A stretch of 64,000 bases of DNA from Poriferisodalis sp965231925. Lineage in GTDB: Bacteria > Actinomycetota > Acidimicrobiia > Acidimicrobiales > Poriferisodalaceae. The stretch is from NCBI GenBank assembly GCA_965231925.1, contig OZ246894.1:2666001-2730000 (forward strand), in the 5' to 3' direction. A program made the translations under genes and the position numbers. The notes beneath the pieces were generated by a model, which worked only from the letters and a program-made list of their open reading frames with translations, made no database searches and was not told the origin of the DNA. Of the stretch, positions 8,690 to 17,431 are shown in pieces; position 1 is the first letter of the stretch, and each line of letters starts with the position of its first letter.

Positions 8690-10254
8690 CCGCCCCGACG
8701 GTGGAAGCGTCAGCCCCCGAGGGCCCAGGCAGCGTCGCCTCCCAGGCGTTGCTCAAGACCGTCGGCCTGACCAAGACGTTCGGCGGAGTCCGCTGCGTGG
8801 ACTCCGCCGACGTCTCCTTCCATGCAGGACAGATTCACGGCATCGTCGGCCAGAACGGCGCCGGCAAGACCACGCTCGCGAAAATGCTCTGCGGGGCGCT
8901 CAGCCCCGACAGCGGGCACGTCGAAGCAGAGGGAGTCCCGACGACATTCGGTTCGCCACGAGCTGCGCTCGACGCCGGGGTCACGATGGTCTCTCAAGAG
9001 CTGTCACTTGTACCGGAGCTCACGGTCGCCGAGAACCTTCTGCTCGGACAGCTGCCCAGCCGGCTCGGCGTCTGCAGCAACGCTGAACTGATGGGGTGCG
9101 CTCAAGGACTGATCGACGAGTCCAGGTTCGATCTCAACCCTTCGGACCTAGTCTCCGACCTCTCGCAGTCTCAAAGGCAGAAGACCGAGATCCTCCGTGC
9201 GGTTGCCAGAAACGCTCGCATGGTGATCTTCGACGAGCCTCGATCGAGCTTGTCCGTGGACGAGGCGATGCACGTCTATGAGGTGATGCGTAACCTCGCG
9301 CAGGACGGCGTGGCGGTTGTGCTCGTCTCACACTTCCTGAGCGAGGTGCTCGGGGTGTGCGATGTCGTGACCGTCATGCGAGACGGCCGAGTCGTACTGC
9401 ACGCTCCGACATCCGAGCTAACCGCAGACGACCTCGTGGAGCAGATGATCGGCGCCCCGCAGGACGCGTACCGGAGCTGCCGCCCCACCGTTGCGTCGCC
9501 GCAGGCCGCTCCGCGGCTGGAGGCCCGTCGCCTGACGGGCCGAGGGTTCGCGGACGTCGACCTCACCGTCTCGGTGGGCCAGATCGTGGCCATAGTTGGT
9601 CTCGTGGGATCAGGGCGCACCGAGTTCCTTACCTCCGTCTACGGGATCCACAGTCCGCATTCAGGCTCGATCTTGATAGACGGTGTCGCCCGCCGCATCA
9701 GAAACCCACGTGCCGCCAAGCGCGCCGGTATTGCGTACATCTCAGAATCTCGACAGCTCGACGGGGTCTTCCCCCGACTTGGCGTCGATGCCAACATCAC
9801 CGTCGCCCACATGAGAACCATCAGCCGTTGGGGCGTGCTTCGTGGGAGCCAGCAGCGCGAACGCAGCTCCGAAGCGGCTCGCCGCGTGGACGTCCGGGCC
9901 GAAACGTTGAGCCAGCCGATTTCGTCGCTGTCCGGCGGAAATCAGCAGAAGTCCCTGCTGGCCAGATGGCTGGTCGAGCCGCCGCGCCTGCTGCTGATCG
10001 ACGAGCCCACACGGGGCGTGGACGTGGTATCGACCGCTCAGATTCACGGTGTTCTTGCCAGCTTGACCGAGACAGGAATGAGCGTGCTCATGGTCACATC
10101 GGACTTTGACGAAGCTTTGGCGGTCGCGAACCGCATCTACGTCTTTCGCGATGGGCGCGTAGTCGGAGAATTCGACGGCGATTCCGCTGACGAGTCAACG
10201 CTCCTGCGAGCGGCATTTGCTGCCGACACGTCGCCTGCAGCAGGACTCGCGTGA
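8677..10254 (+). CDS. Sugar-type ABC transporter ATPase with two nucleotide-binding domains
   Basis: A 525-aa RbsA/XylG-like protein. NBD1 has Walker A GQNGAGKTT near residues 58-66, a degenerate signature (LSQSQRQKTEILRA in place of LSGG) and Walker B MVIFDEP. NBD2 has a degenerate Walker A (GLVGSGRTEF), the signature LSGGNQQKSLLARW and LLLIDEPTRGVD. This asymmetry is usual for the family. The GTG at 8677 lies inside the end of the binding-protein gene, just after AAGGA; a GTG at 8701 is an alternative. The permease start overlaps the stop. Together with genes 7580 and 10251 it forms a complete importer. Confidence 0.9.
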   Translation: MGQLTAPTVEASAPEGPGSVASQALLKTVGLTKTFGGVRCVDSADVSFHAGQIHGIVGQNGAGKTTLAKMLCGALSPDSGHVEAEGVPTTFGSPRAALDAGVTMVSQELSLVPELTVAENLLLGQLPSRLGVCSNAELMGCAQGLIDESRFDLNPSDLVSDLSQSQRQKTEILRAVARNARMVIFDEPRSSLSVDEAMHVYEVMRNLAQDGVAVVLVSHFLSEVLGVCDVVTVMRDGRVVLHAPTSELTADDLVEQMIGAPQDAYRSCRPTVASPQAAPRLEARRLTGRGFADVDLTVSVGQIVAIVGLVGSGRTEFLTSVYGIHSPHSGSILIDGVARRIRNPRAAKRAGIAYISESRQLDGVFPRLGVDANITVAHMRTISRWGVLRGSQQRERSSEAARRVDVRAETLSQPISSLSGGNQQKSLLARWLVEPPRLLLIDEPTRGVDVVSTAQIHGVLASLTETGMSVLMVTSDFDEALAVANRIYVFRDGRVVGEFDGDSADESTLLRAAFAADTSPAAGLA

Positions 10255-11189
10255 TCCTGTCGAGGCTGACCGGCTACCTGAGCCGCTACGGGATACTCGT
10301 CGCATACGTGCTCTTAGTGCTGGCGATCGCCGTCCAGAGCGATCGCTTCTTGACGAAGCGCAATCTGCTGAATCTCCTTGACCAGGCCGCGCCCCTCGGC
10401 CTTATCGCTGTTGGAGTCACACTCTGCATCATCGCTGGGATCTTCGACCTCTCGACGGGCTCGGTGTTCGCGGTAGCGGCAGTCGTGGCGGCCAAGGTGG
10501 CCTCGATCAACCCGTGGGCCGGCCTTGTCGCCGGAGTAGGGGTCGGCGCGCTGCTCGGTGCATTCAACGCGCTCGTGATGAGCTCCACCGGGGTCAATTC
10601 GTTCATCGGAACGTTGTCGACGAGCATCATCTTTCGCGGCATTGCCTTGCTGACTACCAGCGGTCTCATCGTCTCCGTGGCCGACAGCGGATACAAGACG
10701 CTCGGAACCGAGACGTTCCTCGACGCCAAGCTGTCCGTGTGGATTTTCGTCGTCGTCGCGGTGATACTTGGCCTGACACTGGCTCGCACCACCTTGGGCC
10801 GGTCTCTGTACGCCATCGGCGGAAACGCTGATGCTGCCCGGCTTGTGGGCATCCGGGTCGGCTCCGTGCGGACATTTGCCTATGTGATGTCCGGCACATG
10901 CGCTGCGCTCGCTGGAGTCTTGACCTCGAGCCGCACTGGCTCTGCTCAGGCGGACATCGGCATCGGCCTAGAACTCTCAGCAATAACCGCTGTCGTTGTC
11001 GGGGGGACGAGCATATTCGGAGGTGAAGGCGCGATCTGGCGGACCGTCGTCGGCGTGGTTCTACTGCAGACCATCGGCAATGCGTTCAACCTGCTCGGCG
11101 TCGACCCCACATACAAGCAAGTTGTTCAGGGTGGGCTGATTCTCGCAGCAGTCTCGATCGACCACTTGGTCAGGCGAAGAAATCGATGA
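10251..11189 (+). CDS. Sugar-type ABC transporter permease (RbsC-like)
   Basis: A 312-aa, strongly hydrophobic protein with about eight to nine membrane segments. It belongs to the branched-chain/ribose permease family: GVTLCIIAGIFDLSTGSVFA and GRSLYAIGGNADAARLVGI are typical blocks, the latter being the EAA-like loop that contacts the ATPase. It starts at GTG 10251, overlapping the ATPase stop (GTGA). It is the only permease in the cluster, so it probably acts as a homodimer. Confidence 0.9.
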   Translation: MILSRLTGYLSRYGILVAYVLLVLAIAVQSDRFLTKRNLLNLLDQAAPLGLIAVGVTLCIIAGIFDLSTGSVFAVAAVVAAKVASINPWAGLVAGVGVGALLGAFNALVMSSTGVNSFIGTLSTSIIFRGIALLTTSGLIVSVADSGYKTLGTETFLDAKLSVWIFVVVAVILGLTLARTTLGRSLYAIGGNADAARLVGIRVGSVRTFAYVMSGTCAALAGVLTSSRTGSAQADIGIGLELSAITAVVVGGTSIFGGEGAIWRTVVGVVLLQTIGNAFNLLGVDPTYKQVVQGGLILAAVSIDHLVRRRNR

Positions 11190-11268
11190 CCGCGAACCGC
11201 GGCGAGGCGGTAGAGCCGAGACCTCCATACGCAGCCTCGCCAATCGGCCCACCGGAAGGAAGCCATCG

Positions 11269-12387
11269 ATGCAATACGAAGTAGCCGACGAGGAGTTGAT
11301 TCGACGCTGGCATCAAGTTAGGCAGCGAACCGAGAAAGCCGACGCCGACGGGATTCTGCTCGGAGGCGGAGCGGACCTCAAGTACTTGACGGGCTATGAC
11401 GCGATGCCCTTGGAGCGCATCACAGCGCTCGTCGGGCGATTCTCGTCAGGAGACGCGCTTCCCACCCTGATTGTGCCCGAACTGGAAGAAGCGAGGGTCC
11501 GCCGTCGGCCGTCGGTGTATTCGGTACATACCTGGGACGACACGGCCGACTCGGCCAGCGTGATCGCCGCGGCCCTGCCTCAACGAGGCGCAGTCCTGGT
11601 ATCGGACGACCTATGGGCAATGCACCTGCTGGGATTGCAGCGCAGCTCGCCGGGCTTGGAACTTCGGTCGCTCAGCGACTCAGTCGGCGGATTGAGATTG
11701 ATCAAGAGCCCTGAGGAACGAGCTGCCCTGGCCGCAGCCGGCTCGCTCGCAGACCAAGTTGCATCCCAGCTCCAGCACGGCCAGATTCCCCTTATGGGGC
11801 GAACCGAGGCGGAGATTGCCGAGGACATCGCTGAGCGTCTCATCGCGGTCGGCCACGAGACGGTCGAGTTCGTCATTGTCGCGTCAGGCCCCAATGCCGC
11901 AAGCCCGCACCACCATCCCGGCTCCCGGACCGTTCGCACAGGGGAAATCGTGCTGTGTGACTTCGGCGGCCGGCTCAACGGCTACTGCAGCGACACGACT
12001 CGCTGCGTGCATACCGGCCCGGCGCCCGCGGATGTGCGCGAGGCCTACGAGGTGCTCGCCGCAGCCCAAGAGGCAGCTGTGCAGGCTGCACAGCCGGGGC
12101 GTTTGCTCGCCGACGTCGATCTCGCAGCGCGTCGGGTGATCAGCGCAGCCGGGTACGGCGACAACTTCATCCACCGAACAGGTCACGGCATCGGCGCCGA
12201 GGTCCATGAACATCCATACGTCACCCAGCTGAACACAGATCCGGTGCAGGTCGGCCACGCATTTAGCGTCGAACCCGGGATCTACATACCCGGCAGGTGG
12301 GGCATGCGGTTGGAGGACATTGTCGTCATCGAGAACGGCGGGGCGCGCCGCTGCAACAACAGCGCTCGCGAACTCGTGGAGGTCTGA
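11269..12387 (+). CDS. M24-family metallopeptidase (Xaa-Pro dipeptidase/aminopeptidase-like)
   Basis: A 372-aa protein with GGAAGGAA upstream of ATG 11269. It has an N-terminal creatinase-like domain and a C-terminal pita-bread domain. All five metal ligands are present: Asp in LCDFGG near 230, Asp in CSDTTR near 241, His in RTGHGIG near 305, Glu in FSVEPGIY near 334 and Glu in MRLEDIV near 348. Intact ligands argue for a real metallopeptidase rather than the metal-free creatinase. Its position after the importer, with putA nearby, fits release of proline or another amino acid from a short peptide or an opened ring product (inference). Confidence 0.88.
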   Translation: MQYEVADEELIRRWHQVRQRTEKADADGILLGGGADLKYLTGYDAMPLERITALVGRFSSGDALPTLIVPELEEARVRRRPSVYSVHTWDDTADSASVIAAALPQRGAVLVSDDLWAMHLLGLQRSSPGLELRSLSDSVGGLRLIKSPEERAALAAAGSLADQVASQLQHGQIPLMGRTEAEIAEDIAERLIAVGHETVEFVIVASGPNAASPHHHPGSRTVRTGEIVLCDFGGRLNGYCSDTTRCVHTGPAPADVREAYEVLAAAQEAAVQAAQPGRLLADVDLAARRVISAAGYGDNFIHRTGHGIGAEVHEHPYVTQLNTDPVQVGHAFSVEPGIYIPGRWGMRLEDIVVIENGGARRCNNSARELVEV

Positions 12388-12418
12388 GTCCGGGAGCCGT
12401 GGCGCTCTTCGTCGGGGC

Positions 12419-12973
12419 CTAACGATTCGGTTCGCTGAATGCGACGAGTACCCGGGCGTCCACCAAAGCGCTGAGCCGGTGGCGGACAACCTGTTCTGTG
12501 TCGAGGGTGTCGCCCTCCTCGAGCTGGACCACTGTCCCGTCGGCGTCGCACGCGACGGAGCCACTGAGCACGTAGATCAATGTGTCGGCCCGCTCCGGAT
12601 TGTCGATTTGGTGAGACCCACCGTCGTTGAGGCGTATCAAGGCGATACTCAGATCCAGGTCGTGGTGAGAGAGCACTCTGGCCGCGTCGCCGGGTGCGTC
12701 ATCGAGGCTCGTCCGAAACACCCGATGGCCGCCGATCTGGGGCAGGAGCTCGGTTATGGTCAGATTCAGCGCTCGGACGATGCGCAACAGGACCGGAAGA
12801 GACACGCGGCAAGCGCCGCTCTCGATGTCACTCAGATGGCTGGTGGACACCTCAGCGTCATTTGCTACTTGACGCATGGAGCGGGCGAGTTCGCTACGTC
12901 GCTCGGCAAGCCTCGCGCCGACTTCCTGATTGATCGCGTCGAAGGAATCTCGTCCCGTTACCGCAGCAGCCAT
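12419..12973 (-). CDS. XRE-family regulator with C-terminal cupin (second copy of architecture)
   Basis: A 184-aa protein. Residues about 18-72 are an XRE helix-turn-helix (MRQVANDAEVSTSHLSDIES). Residues about 100-180 are a cupin with DTLIYVLSGSVACDADG and EEGDTLDTEQVVRHRL. It converges on the M24 gene with a 31-bp gap. It matches the gene at 2693-3265 in layout but shares little sequence, so the two are diverged relatives, not a recent duplication. Both flank the hydantoinase/ABC genes, which suggests dual effector control of the cluster. Confidence 0.82.
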   Translation of the reverse strand: MAAAVTGRDSFDAINQEVGARLAERRSELARSMRQVANDAEVSTSHLSDIESGACRVSLPVLLRIVRALNLTITELLPQIGGHRVFRTSLDDAPGDAARVLSHHDLDLSIALIRLNDGGSHQIDNPERADTLIYVLSGSVACDADGTVVQLEEGDTLDTEQVVRHRLSALVDARVLVAFSEPNR

Positions 12974-13307
12974 GTCGGGATTCTATTTGGGCGACCGCAG
13001 GCTCAGCCGGTTCTGAGGGCCCAGGGGATGAGCTCGGCGCCTCGCGGCTGGCAGCGCAGGTAGCAAGCATCCCAGCGTCAACCTGACCACGTTCGCGATC
13101 CTGCGCAGGTCGATCCGACGAGACAGCGCTTTGGCCCGCAATATCCGGCTCAAGGCGAGGGGCGCCCTAGAGCACGACGATCAACTGATATGAGCAATTA
13201 CGACGTTCGCGCTGTCGTAGATGTCGGCGTGCATCACCTTGCAGGCGCGACGTCACCCGCGCTCGTCGTACGAACGGCTCACGGTTTCGGCCGGCATCGC
13301 ACAGGAA
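12974..13307. other. Intergenic stretch without a clear gene
   Basis: This 334-bp region lies between the XRE-cupin start and the vapC stop. It should contain the promoter of the XRE-cupin gene, but no consensus stands out. The only coding-like signal is a short open stretch, listed separately, that may be a transposase remnant. Confidence 0.4.
13065..13193 (+). pseudogene. Possible transposase C-terminal remnant
   Basis: A 43-codon open stretch ends at TGA 13191-13193 and reads VNLTTFAILRRSIRRDSA, then IRLKARGALEHDDQLI. The basic RR..RRD pattern followed by K..A..HDD..L resembles the C-termini of ISAs1-type transposases. There is no start codon, and nothing similar lies upstream. This is a weak resemblance made by eye. 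Confidence 0.25.
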
Positions 13308-13700
13308 TCAGCTTGGCGCGAGTGTCGGGATGCCGCTTTCGCGCGCTGCGCGTGCCAGCCGCTCGTCGTAGGTGACGAGGCTTTCAAGTTCGCCTCCGAG
13401 GCTCAGCGCAGTCGCGAGATGGATTGCGTCCAAGCTGCGAAGTTCGGGGGGATCGAGCAAGGCAGCCCGCTCGAGCAGCGGAGGCGTCAATTGCACAAGC
13501 GCCACAGTGCCCAAGAGTGAGCGTGCCCGGGCCCCGAAGGCGGGCGCATGGCGACGAACTGCTCGCATGAGCTCGGTACGTGTCAGATCGGATGAATACA
13601 GCGATCGCGGCGCATGGGTCAACCACGCTGCGAATGCCACCGAATCCGCTTCTTCGACAACCACTTTCACGAGTGCCGACGTGTCGCAGTAGAAGCTCAC
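13308..13700 (-). CDS. vapC: PIN-domain ribonuclease toxin (VapC-like)
   Basis: A 130-aa PIN domain. The acidic residues expected at the active site are visible: Asp in FYCDTSALVK at the N-terminus, Glu in LTRTELMRA, Asp in RSLDAIHLATA and Asp in LVTYDERLARAA. VapC toxins cleave RNA, often tRNA. The gene lies 15 bp downstream of the Phd-like antitoxin at 13716, forming a standard type II pair. Confidence 0.88.
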   Translation of the reverse strand: MSFYCDTSALVKVVVEEADSVAFAAWLTHAPRSLYSSDLTRTELMRAVRRHAPAFGARARSLLGTVALVQLTPPLLERAALLDPPELRSLDAIHLATALSLGGELESLVTYDERLARAARESGIPTLAPS

Positions 13701-13715
13701 CGTTCGACGGCTGTG

Positions 13716-14000
13716 TCAGTACCGTTCCTCGGCCCGCATCTCCAGCAGCACCTCTGACAAACTACGTCCGGGCGGTGCCGGAGGGGGCGGCAGGAACTCT
13801 GCGATGTCGCGAGTCGCTGGCGTGGCCTCCCCGCGAGCGATCAACTCTTCAAGACGTGACCGACGCGGATTGCGAACGTGCGGAACCAGCCTCGCCACGG
13901 GCCGACCCCGGTTCGTAACTGTGATCTCCTCGCCGGCCTCAACCCGCGCAACAACCTCCGACGCATTCTGCTTCAGCGCCCGGATCCCGACCTCCGCCAT
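13716..14000 (-). CDS. vapB: Type II antitoxin, Phd/YefM-like (VapB)
   Basis: A 94-aa protein whose first 45 residues match the Phd/YefM DNA-binding fold (VGIRALKQNASEVVARVEAG, then TVTNRGRPVARLVP). A proline-rich hinge (LPPPPAPPGRS) leads to a C-terminal helix that should occupy the toxin cleft. It precedes vapC, in the usual antitoxin-first order. An AT-rich patch (about 14003-14020) just upstream is probably the autoregulated promoter. Confidence 0.85.
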   Translation of the reverse strand: MAEVGIRALKQNASEVVARVEAGEEITVTNRGRPVARLVPHVRNPRRSRLEELIARGEATPATRDIAEFLPPPPAPPGRSLSEVLLEMRAEERY

Positions 14001-14042
14001 GTTCTACATTGTAGCACATTGGCGGTGATGCCAAAGCGTCCC

Positions 14043-14465
14043 TCAGTCGTCGAGGCGGGCTGTGGCCTGGCCTGTGAGGACCGGGCGGTCGTCCTGGTTG
14101 GTGGTGGTGATGGTGAGGTCGACGAGCTTCTGGCCGTCCTCGTCACGGATCTCGGCGACCTCGGCCTTTGCGGTGAGCGTGTCGCCGGGCCACACTTGGC
14201 TGGTGAACCGCACGCCGTAGTAGGTGAGGCGGCCGTCGCCGACGAAGTTGGTGACCATGCGGCCGGTCATGCCCATGGTGAGCATCCCGTGTGCGAACAC
14301 CGTCGGGTAGCCCGCCACCTCGGTAACGAACTTCTCATCGGTGTGGACCGGGTTGTAGTCACCCGATGCCCCGGCGTACTGGACGATCTGGGTACGGGTG
14401 AGGTCGTCGACGATCTCTTCGGAGTAGCTGTCGCCGACATTGAGCTGCGATGCGCTGAGTGCCAT
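14043..14465 (-). CDS. MaoC-like hot-dog dehydratase (HadB-like)
   Basis: A 140-aa hot-dog protein. It carries the hydratase-2 motif around YAGASGDYNPVHTDEKF, with catalytic Asp and His, and the following FAHGMLTMGMTGRM. This resembles the catalytic subunit of actinobacterial (3R)-hydroxyacyl dehydratases. It lies 51 bp downstream of the N-terminal-type partner at 14517, so the two probably form a heterodimer acting on a 3-hydroxyacyl-CoA or -ACP. Confidence 0.85.
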   Translation of the reverse strand: MALSASQLNVGDSYSEEIVDDLTRTQIVQYAGASGDYNPVHTDEKFVTEVAGYPTVFAHGMLTMGMTGRMVTNFVGDGRLTYYGVRFTSQVWPGDTLTAKAEVAEIRDEDGQKLVDLTITTTNQDDRPVLTGQATARLDD

Positions 14466-14516
14466 GTCTGTGTTCCTTTCTGGATCCTGGTCTGATTGGC
14501 GGGTTCCAGCGAACCG

Positions 14517-15056
14517 CTAGTTGTCAATGACCTTTTCGGTGACGACGCCGACGCCCTTGGCCGTGATGACCAGCTCGTCGTCCTCGTCGCGGTACTCGGT
14601 GACGGCCTCGGAGAATTTCAAGATGCCTGCCCGCTTGGACTGCTTCTCCCACCGCTCTCCGTCGTAGGTGACCGTGTGCAGCACGTCACCGGGCTTCAGG
14701 TGCCGGTGATAGGTGAAGTGCTGCTCGGCGTGCAGACCGCCCGCAGCAGAGCCCGACTGCTTATCGTCCTCGCGCTCGTCGGCGACGTCGTCGCCGTCGG
14801 CCTCGGAGAGGTCGCGCACCAAGGTGCCGGAGGCGGTGCGGCCGCTGCCGAACCACTTCTTGTCGGGCTTGGGGCGCAGAAAATAGTCGGGGTCGAATTG
14901 CGCGCTCGACTGCGCGAACGTCGGCGGCGCGATGATCGAACCGACCTCAGTGCCCGCGGCGTAGGCGGCATCGCTGTAGATGGGGTTCGTGTCGCCGATG
15001 GATCTCGCAAACATCAGGATGTGCGAGGCCTCCACGGGAAATCGCTCGACTGCCAT
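14517..15056 (-). CDS. MaoC N-terminal-type dehydratase subunit (HadA/HadC-like)
   Basis: A 179-aa hot-dog protein. ATG 15056 is preceded by AAGGAG at seven bases, which rules out the longer in-frame reading. It begins MAVERFPVEASHILMFARSI, followed by GDTNPIYSD. These are typical of the FAS1-like dehydratase N-terminal family, which supplies the substrate-binding half and lacks the full catalytic dyad. It pairs with the catalytic subunit at 14043. A charged insert (SEADGDDVADEREDD) in the middle is a common variable loop. Confidence 0.85.
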   Translation of the reverse strand: MAVERFPVEASHILMFARSIGDTNPIYSDAAYAAGTEVGSIIAPPTFAQSSAQFDPDYFLRPKPDKKWFGSGRTASGTLVRDLSEADGDDVADEREDDKQSGSAAGGLHAEQHFTYHRHLKPGDVLHTVTYDGERWEKQSKRAGILKFSEAVTEYRDEDDELVITAKGVGVVTEKVIDN

Positions 15057-15198
15057 GTCCGGCTCCTTCTTGCGGCAGGTTTCGTCAAATTGCCGCCGGC
15101 ACATGATGGCAGCCGCGCGCGACACGCGCACGGCTGAGTAGCCATGCGGGTAGGTGCGCCCGCCGGGGAGGCGGCATCTGTGCCTACTGGCTCGAGTC

Positions 15199-16029
15199 CT
15201 ATGCGAGTGCTTTGGCGAGCGCTGCCCGCACGGCGGCGGGATCCTCGTTCATCATCATGTGGCCAGCACCGGCGAGGTGGACGACATCGCAGTTGGCGAA
15301 GTCCGCTATCAGCGGTGCCGCCGCACGGGGCGGGGTCATCTTGTCTTCGCTGCCCACGATGACCGTCACCGGGCATCCCACTCGTGCGGCAACGTCTCCG
15401 GCCTCATATGCGGCACACGCTGACAGGTCGGAATGGATCACACCGTCGTCGGCGCGCTCCAGCAAGGCAACCCCGCCGCCGACCATCCACAGCCCCGGCG
15501 TGGGGTTGGTGGCGACATGCGCCCGGCTGCCGTGACCCCATGCGGTCATGAGCTCGGGCGCCAAGAGCTCGTTGCGCTCGGCGGCACCCAGCAGCGCCGG
15601 ATGCACCGGCATTGCCGCTGCGGTGCCCATCAGGACCAGCCGGGCAATCCTGCCCTGATCGGCCGCGGCGGCTTCGGTGCAGATGAGCGACCCCATCGAA
15701 TGGCCTACCAGCCGAACGTCGTCGCAACTGAATCGCTCGCACACAGCGGTGACGGCGTCGCCGAGCCAGCCGGACATCTCGGCGACCGAGCCCAGCGGCT
15801 CGCCGTCGCTGTTGCCGTGGCCTGGCAAGTCCAGCGCCAGCGGTGTGTACCCGTGATGGGCGAGCCAGCGAGTCTGCAGCTGCCACACCGTGCGATTCAT
15901 GCCGGCGCCGTGCACGAGCAGCACCACCGGCGCGTCGGCCGCCGACGTCGCATCGGGGACCACTCCCCCAGTGGCCACGCCGACGGCTTGGCCGCGGACC
16001 TCGAGTGAGAATGCCTCGGTTGGGGTCAT
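15199..16029 (-). CDS. Alpha/beta-fold hydrolase
   Basis: A 276-aa protein with the oxyanion motif LLVHGAGMNRTVW, the nucleophile elbow RLVGHSMGSL, a late Asp in VIVGSEDKMTPP and the catalytic His in LAGAGHMMMNEDP. It follows metY by only 3 bp, so the two are co-transcribed. MetX acyltransferases share this fold but are longer and have a different elbow, so this is not a convincing MetX. The substrate is unknown. Confidence 0.85.
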   Translation of the reverse strand: MTPTEAFSLEVRGQAVGVATGGVVPDATSAADAPVVLLVHGAGMNRTVWQLQTRWLAHHGYTPLALDLPGHGNSDGEPLGSVAEMSGWLGDAVTAVCERFSCDDVRLVGHSMGSLICTEAAAADQGRIARLVLMGTAAAMPVHPALLGAAERNELLAPELMTAWGHGSRAHVATNPTPGLWMVGGGVALLERADDGVIHSDLSACAAYEAGDVAARVGCPVTVIVGSEDKMTPPRAAAPLIADFANCDVVHLAGAGHMMMNEDPAAVRAALAKALA

Positions 16030-16032
16030 GGC

Positions 16033-17328
16033 TCAGCCCTTCTGGGATGCCCGCAGGGCGCGGGACAGGTCCGAGATGATGTCGCCCGGGTGCTCGAGGC
16101 CGACCGACAGCCGCACCAGGTCCTCACCGACGCCGGCTGCGGCGAGGTCTTCAGCGCTCATCTGCTGGTGGGTCGTGCTGGCGGGATGGATCACCAGCGT
16201 CTTGGCGTCGCCCACGTTGGCGAGGTGCGACGCCAGACGCACTCCCTCGATGAACCGCCGCCCGGCTTCGCGGCCGCCTTCGACGCCGAAGCTCAGGATC
16301 GCCCCGGCGCCCCTGGGCAGCAGGCGCTTGGCCAGATCGTGGTCGGGGTGCGTGGGCACGGAGGGGTGACTGACCCAGCTCACCGCGTCGTGCGAGGTGA
16401 GAAACTCGATCACCGCTTCGGTGTTGGCGACGTGGCGGTCCATCCGCAGGGGCAGGGTTTCCAGCCCTTGCAAGAGGTAGAAGGCGGTGGAGGGGCTCAT
16501 TGCAGCGCCGAAATCGCGCAAGCCCTCTGCTCGGGCTCGCATCGACAGCGCCTGGGGCCCGTACTCGTCGGTGAAGGCGATCCCGTGGTACCCCGCGTAG
16601 GGCTCGCTGAGCGTCGGGAACTTGCCCGAGGCGGCCCAGTCGAAGCGTCCGCCGTCAACCACGACGCCGCCGATAGCGACGCCGTGACCGCCCATGAACT
16701 TCGTGGCGCTGTGCATCACGATGTCAGCGCCCAACTCGATCGGTCGCATCAGGTGCGGCGTGGTGAACGTGGCGTCGAGCATCAGCGGCAGATCGGCCTC
16801 GTGTGCCACGGCTGCCACAGCCGGGACGTCCAGCACCTCGATGTTGGGATTTCCCAGCGTTTCGCCGAACAGCACCTTGGTGTTGGGCCCGATGGCGTTG
16901 CGCCACGCGTCGAGGTCACGGGGATCCACGAATGTCGTGGTGATGCCAAAACGGGGCAGCGTGAGGCTCAAGATGTTGTGAGTGCCGCCGTAGATGTTGC
17001 GGCTGGCGACGATGTGGTCACCCGCTGAGGCAATCGTTGCGCACGCCAGGTGGAACGCCGCCATGCCGCTGGCCGTGCACACGGCGCCGACGCCGCCTTC
17101 GAGCGCAGCGATGCGCTCTTCCAGCACCGAGACCGTGGGGTTGGAGATGCGGCTGTAGATGTGGCCGGGGATCTCGAGGTTGAACAGGCTGGCTGCCTGT
17201 TCGGTGTCGGTGAAGCTGAACGACGTCGTCTGGTAGATCGGCACGGCCCGGGCGCCGGTGGTGGGGTCGGGCCGCTGGCCGGCGTGCAGCGCCAGCGTGT
17301 CGAAGTGCAGGAAATCTGGCTCGACCAT
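16033..17328 (-). CDS. metY: O-acetylhomoserine sulfhydrylase family (MetY-like)
   Basis: A 431-aa Cys/Met-metabolism PLP enzyme. GGAGG five bases before ATG 17328 fixes the start; a TTG at 17340 is possible but less likely. Family blocks are LHAGQRPDPTTGARAVPIYQ, YSRISNPTVSVLEERIAALE and the PLP lysine in HSATKFMGGHG near residue 211. It makes homocysteine from O-acetylhomoserine and sulfide. It is tightly linked to the downstream alpha/beta hydrolase; no metX or metA homologue is visible in the window. Confidence 0.9.
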   Translation of the reverse strand: MVEPDFLHFDTLALHAGQRPDPTTGARAVPIYQTTSFSFTDTEQAASLFNLEIPGHIYSRISNPTVSVLEERIAALEGGVGAVCTASGMAAFHLACATIASAGDHIVASRNIYGGTHNILSLTLPRFGITTTFVDPRDLDAWRNAIGPNTKVLFGETLGNPNIEVLDVPAVAAVAHEADLPLMLDATFTTPHLMRPIELGADIVMHSATKFMGGHGVAIGGVVVDGGRFDWAASGKFPTLSEPYAGYHGIAFTDEYGPQALSMRARAEGLRDFGAAMSPSTAFYLLQGLETLPLRMDRHVANTEAVIEFLTSHDAVSWVSHPSVPTHPDHDLAKRLLPRGAGAILSFGVEGGREAGRRFIEGVRLASHLANVGDAKTLVIHPASTTHQQMSAEDLAAAGVGEDLVRLSVGLEHPGDIISDLSRALRASQKG

Positions 17329-17431
17329 GGGTGCCTCCAAGGGCGTGTGCGAGAACTCAAGTATTCAGCACGCGGGCGGCGCTGCCACCCGGCGCAGCGC
17401 GGCGGCGTGCCCGAGCCGTCCAGCCGTCAGG

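Noticed and set aside
11269..12387. Creatinase, suggested by the hydantoinase neighbours
   Set aside because: All five metal ligands of M24 peptidases are present; creatinase lacks them.
15199..16029. MetX homoserine acetyltransferase next to metY
   Set aside because: 276 aa is too short and the elbow GHSMG differs from the usual MetX form; kept as a general hydrolase.
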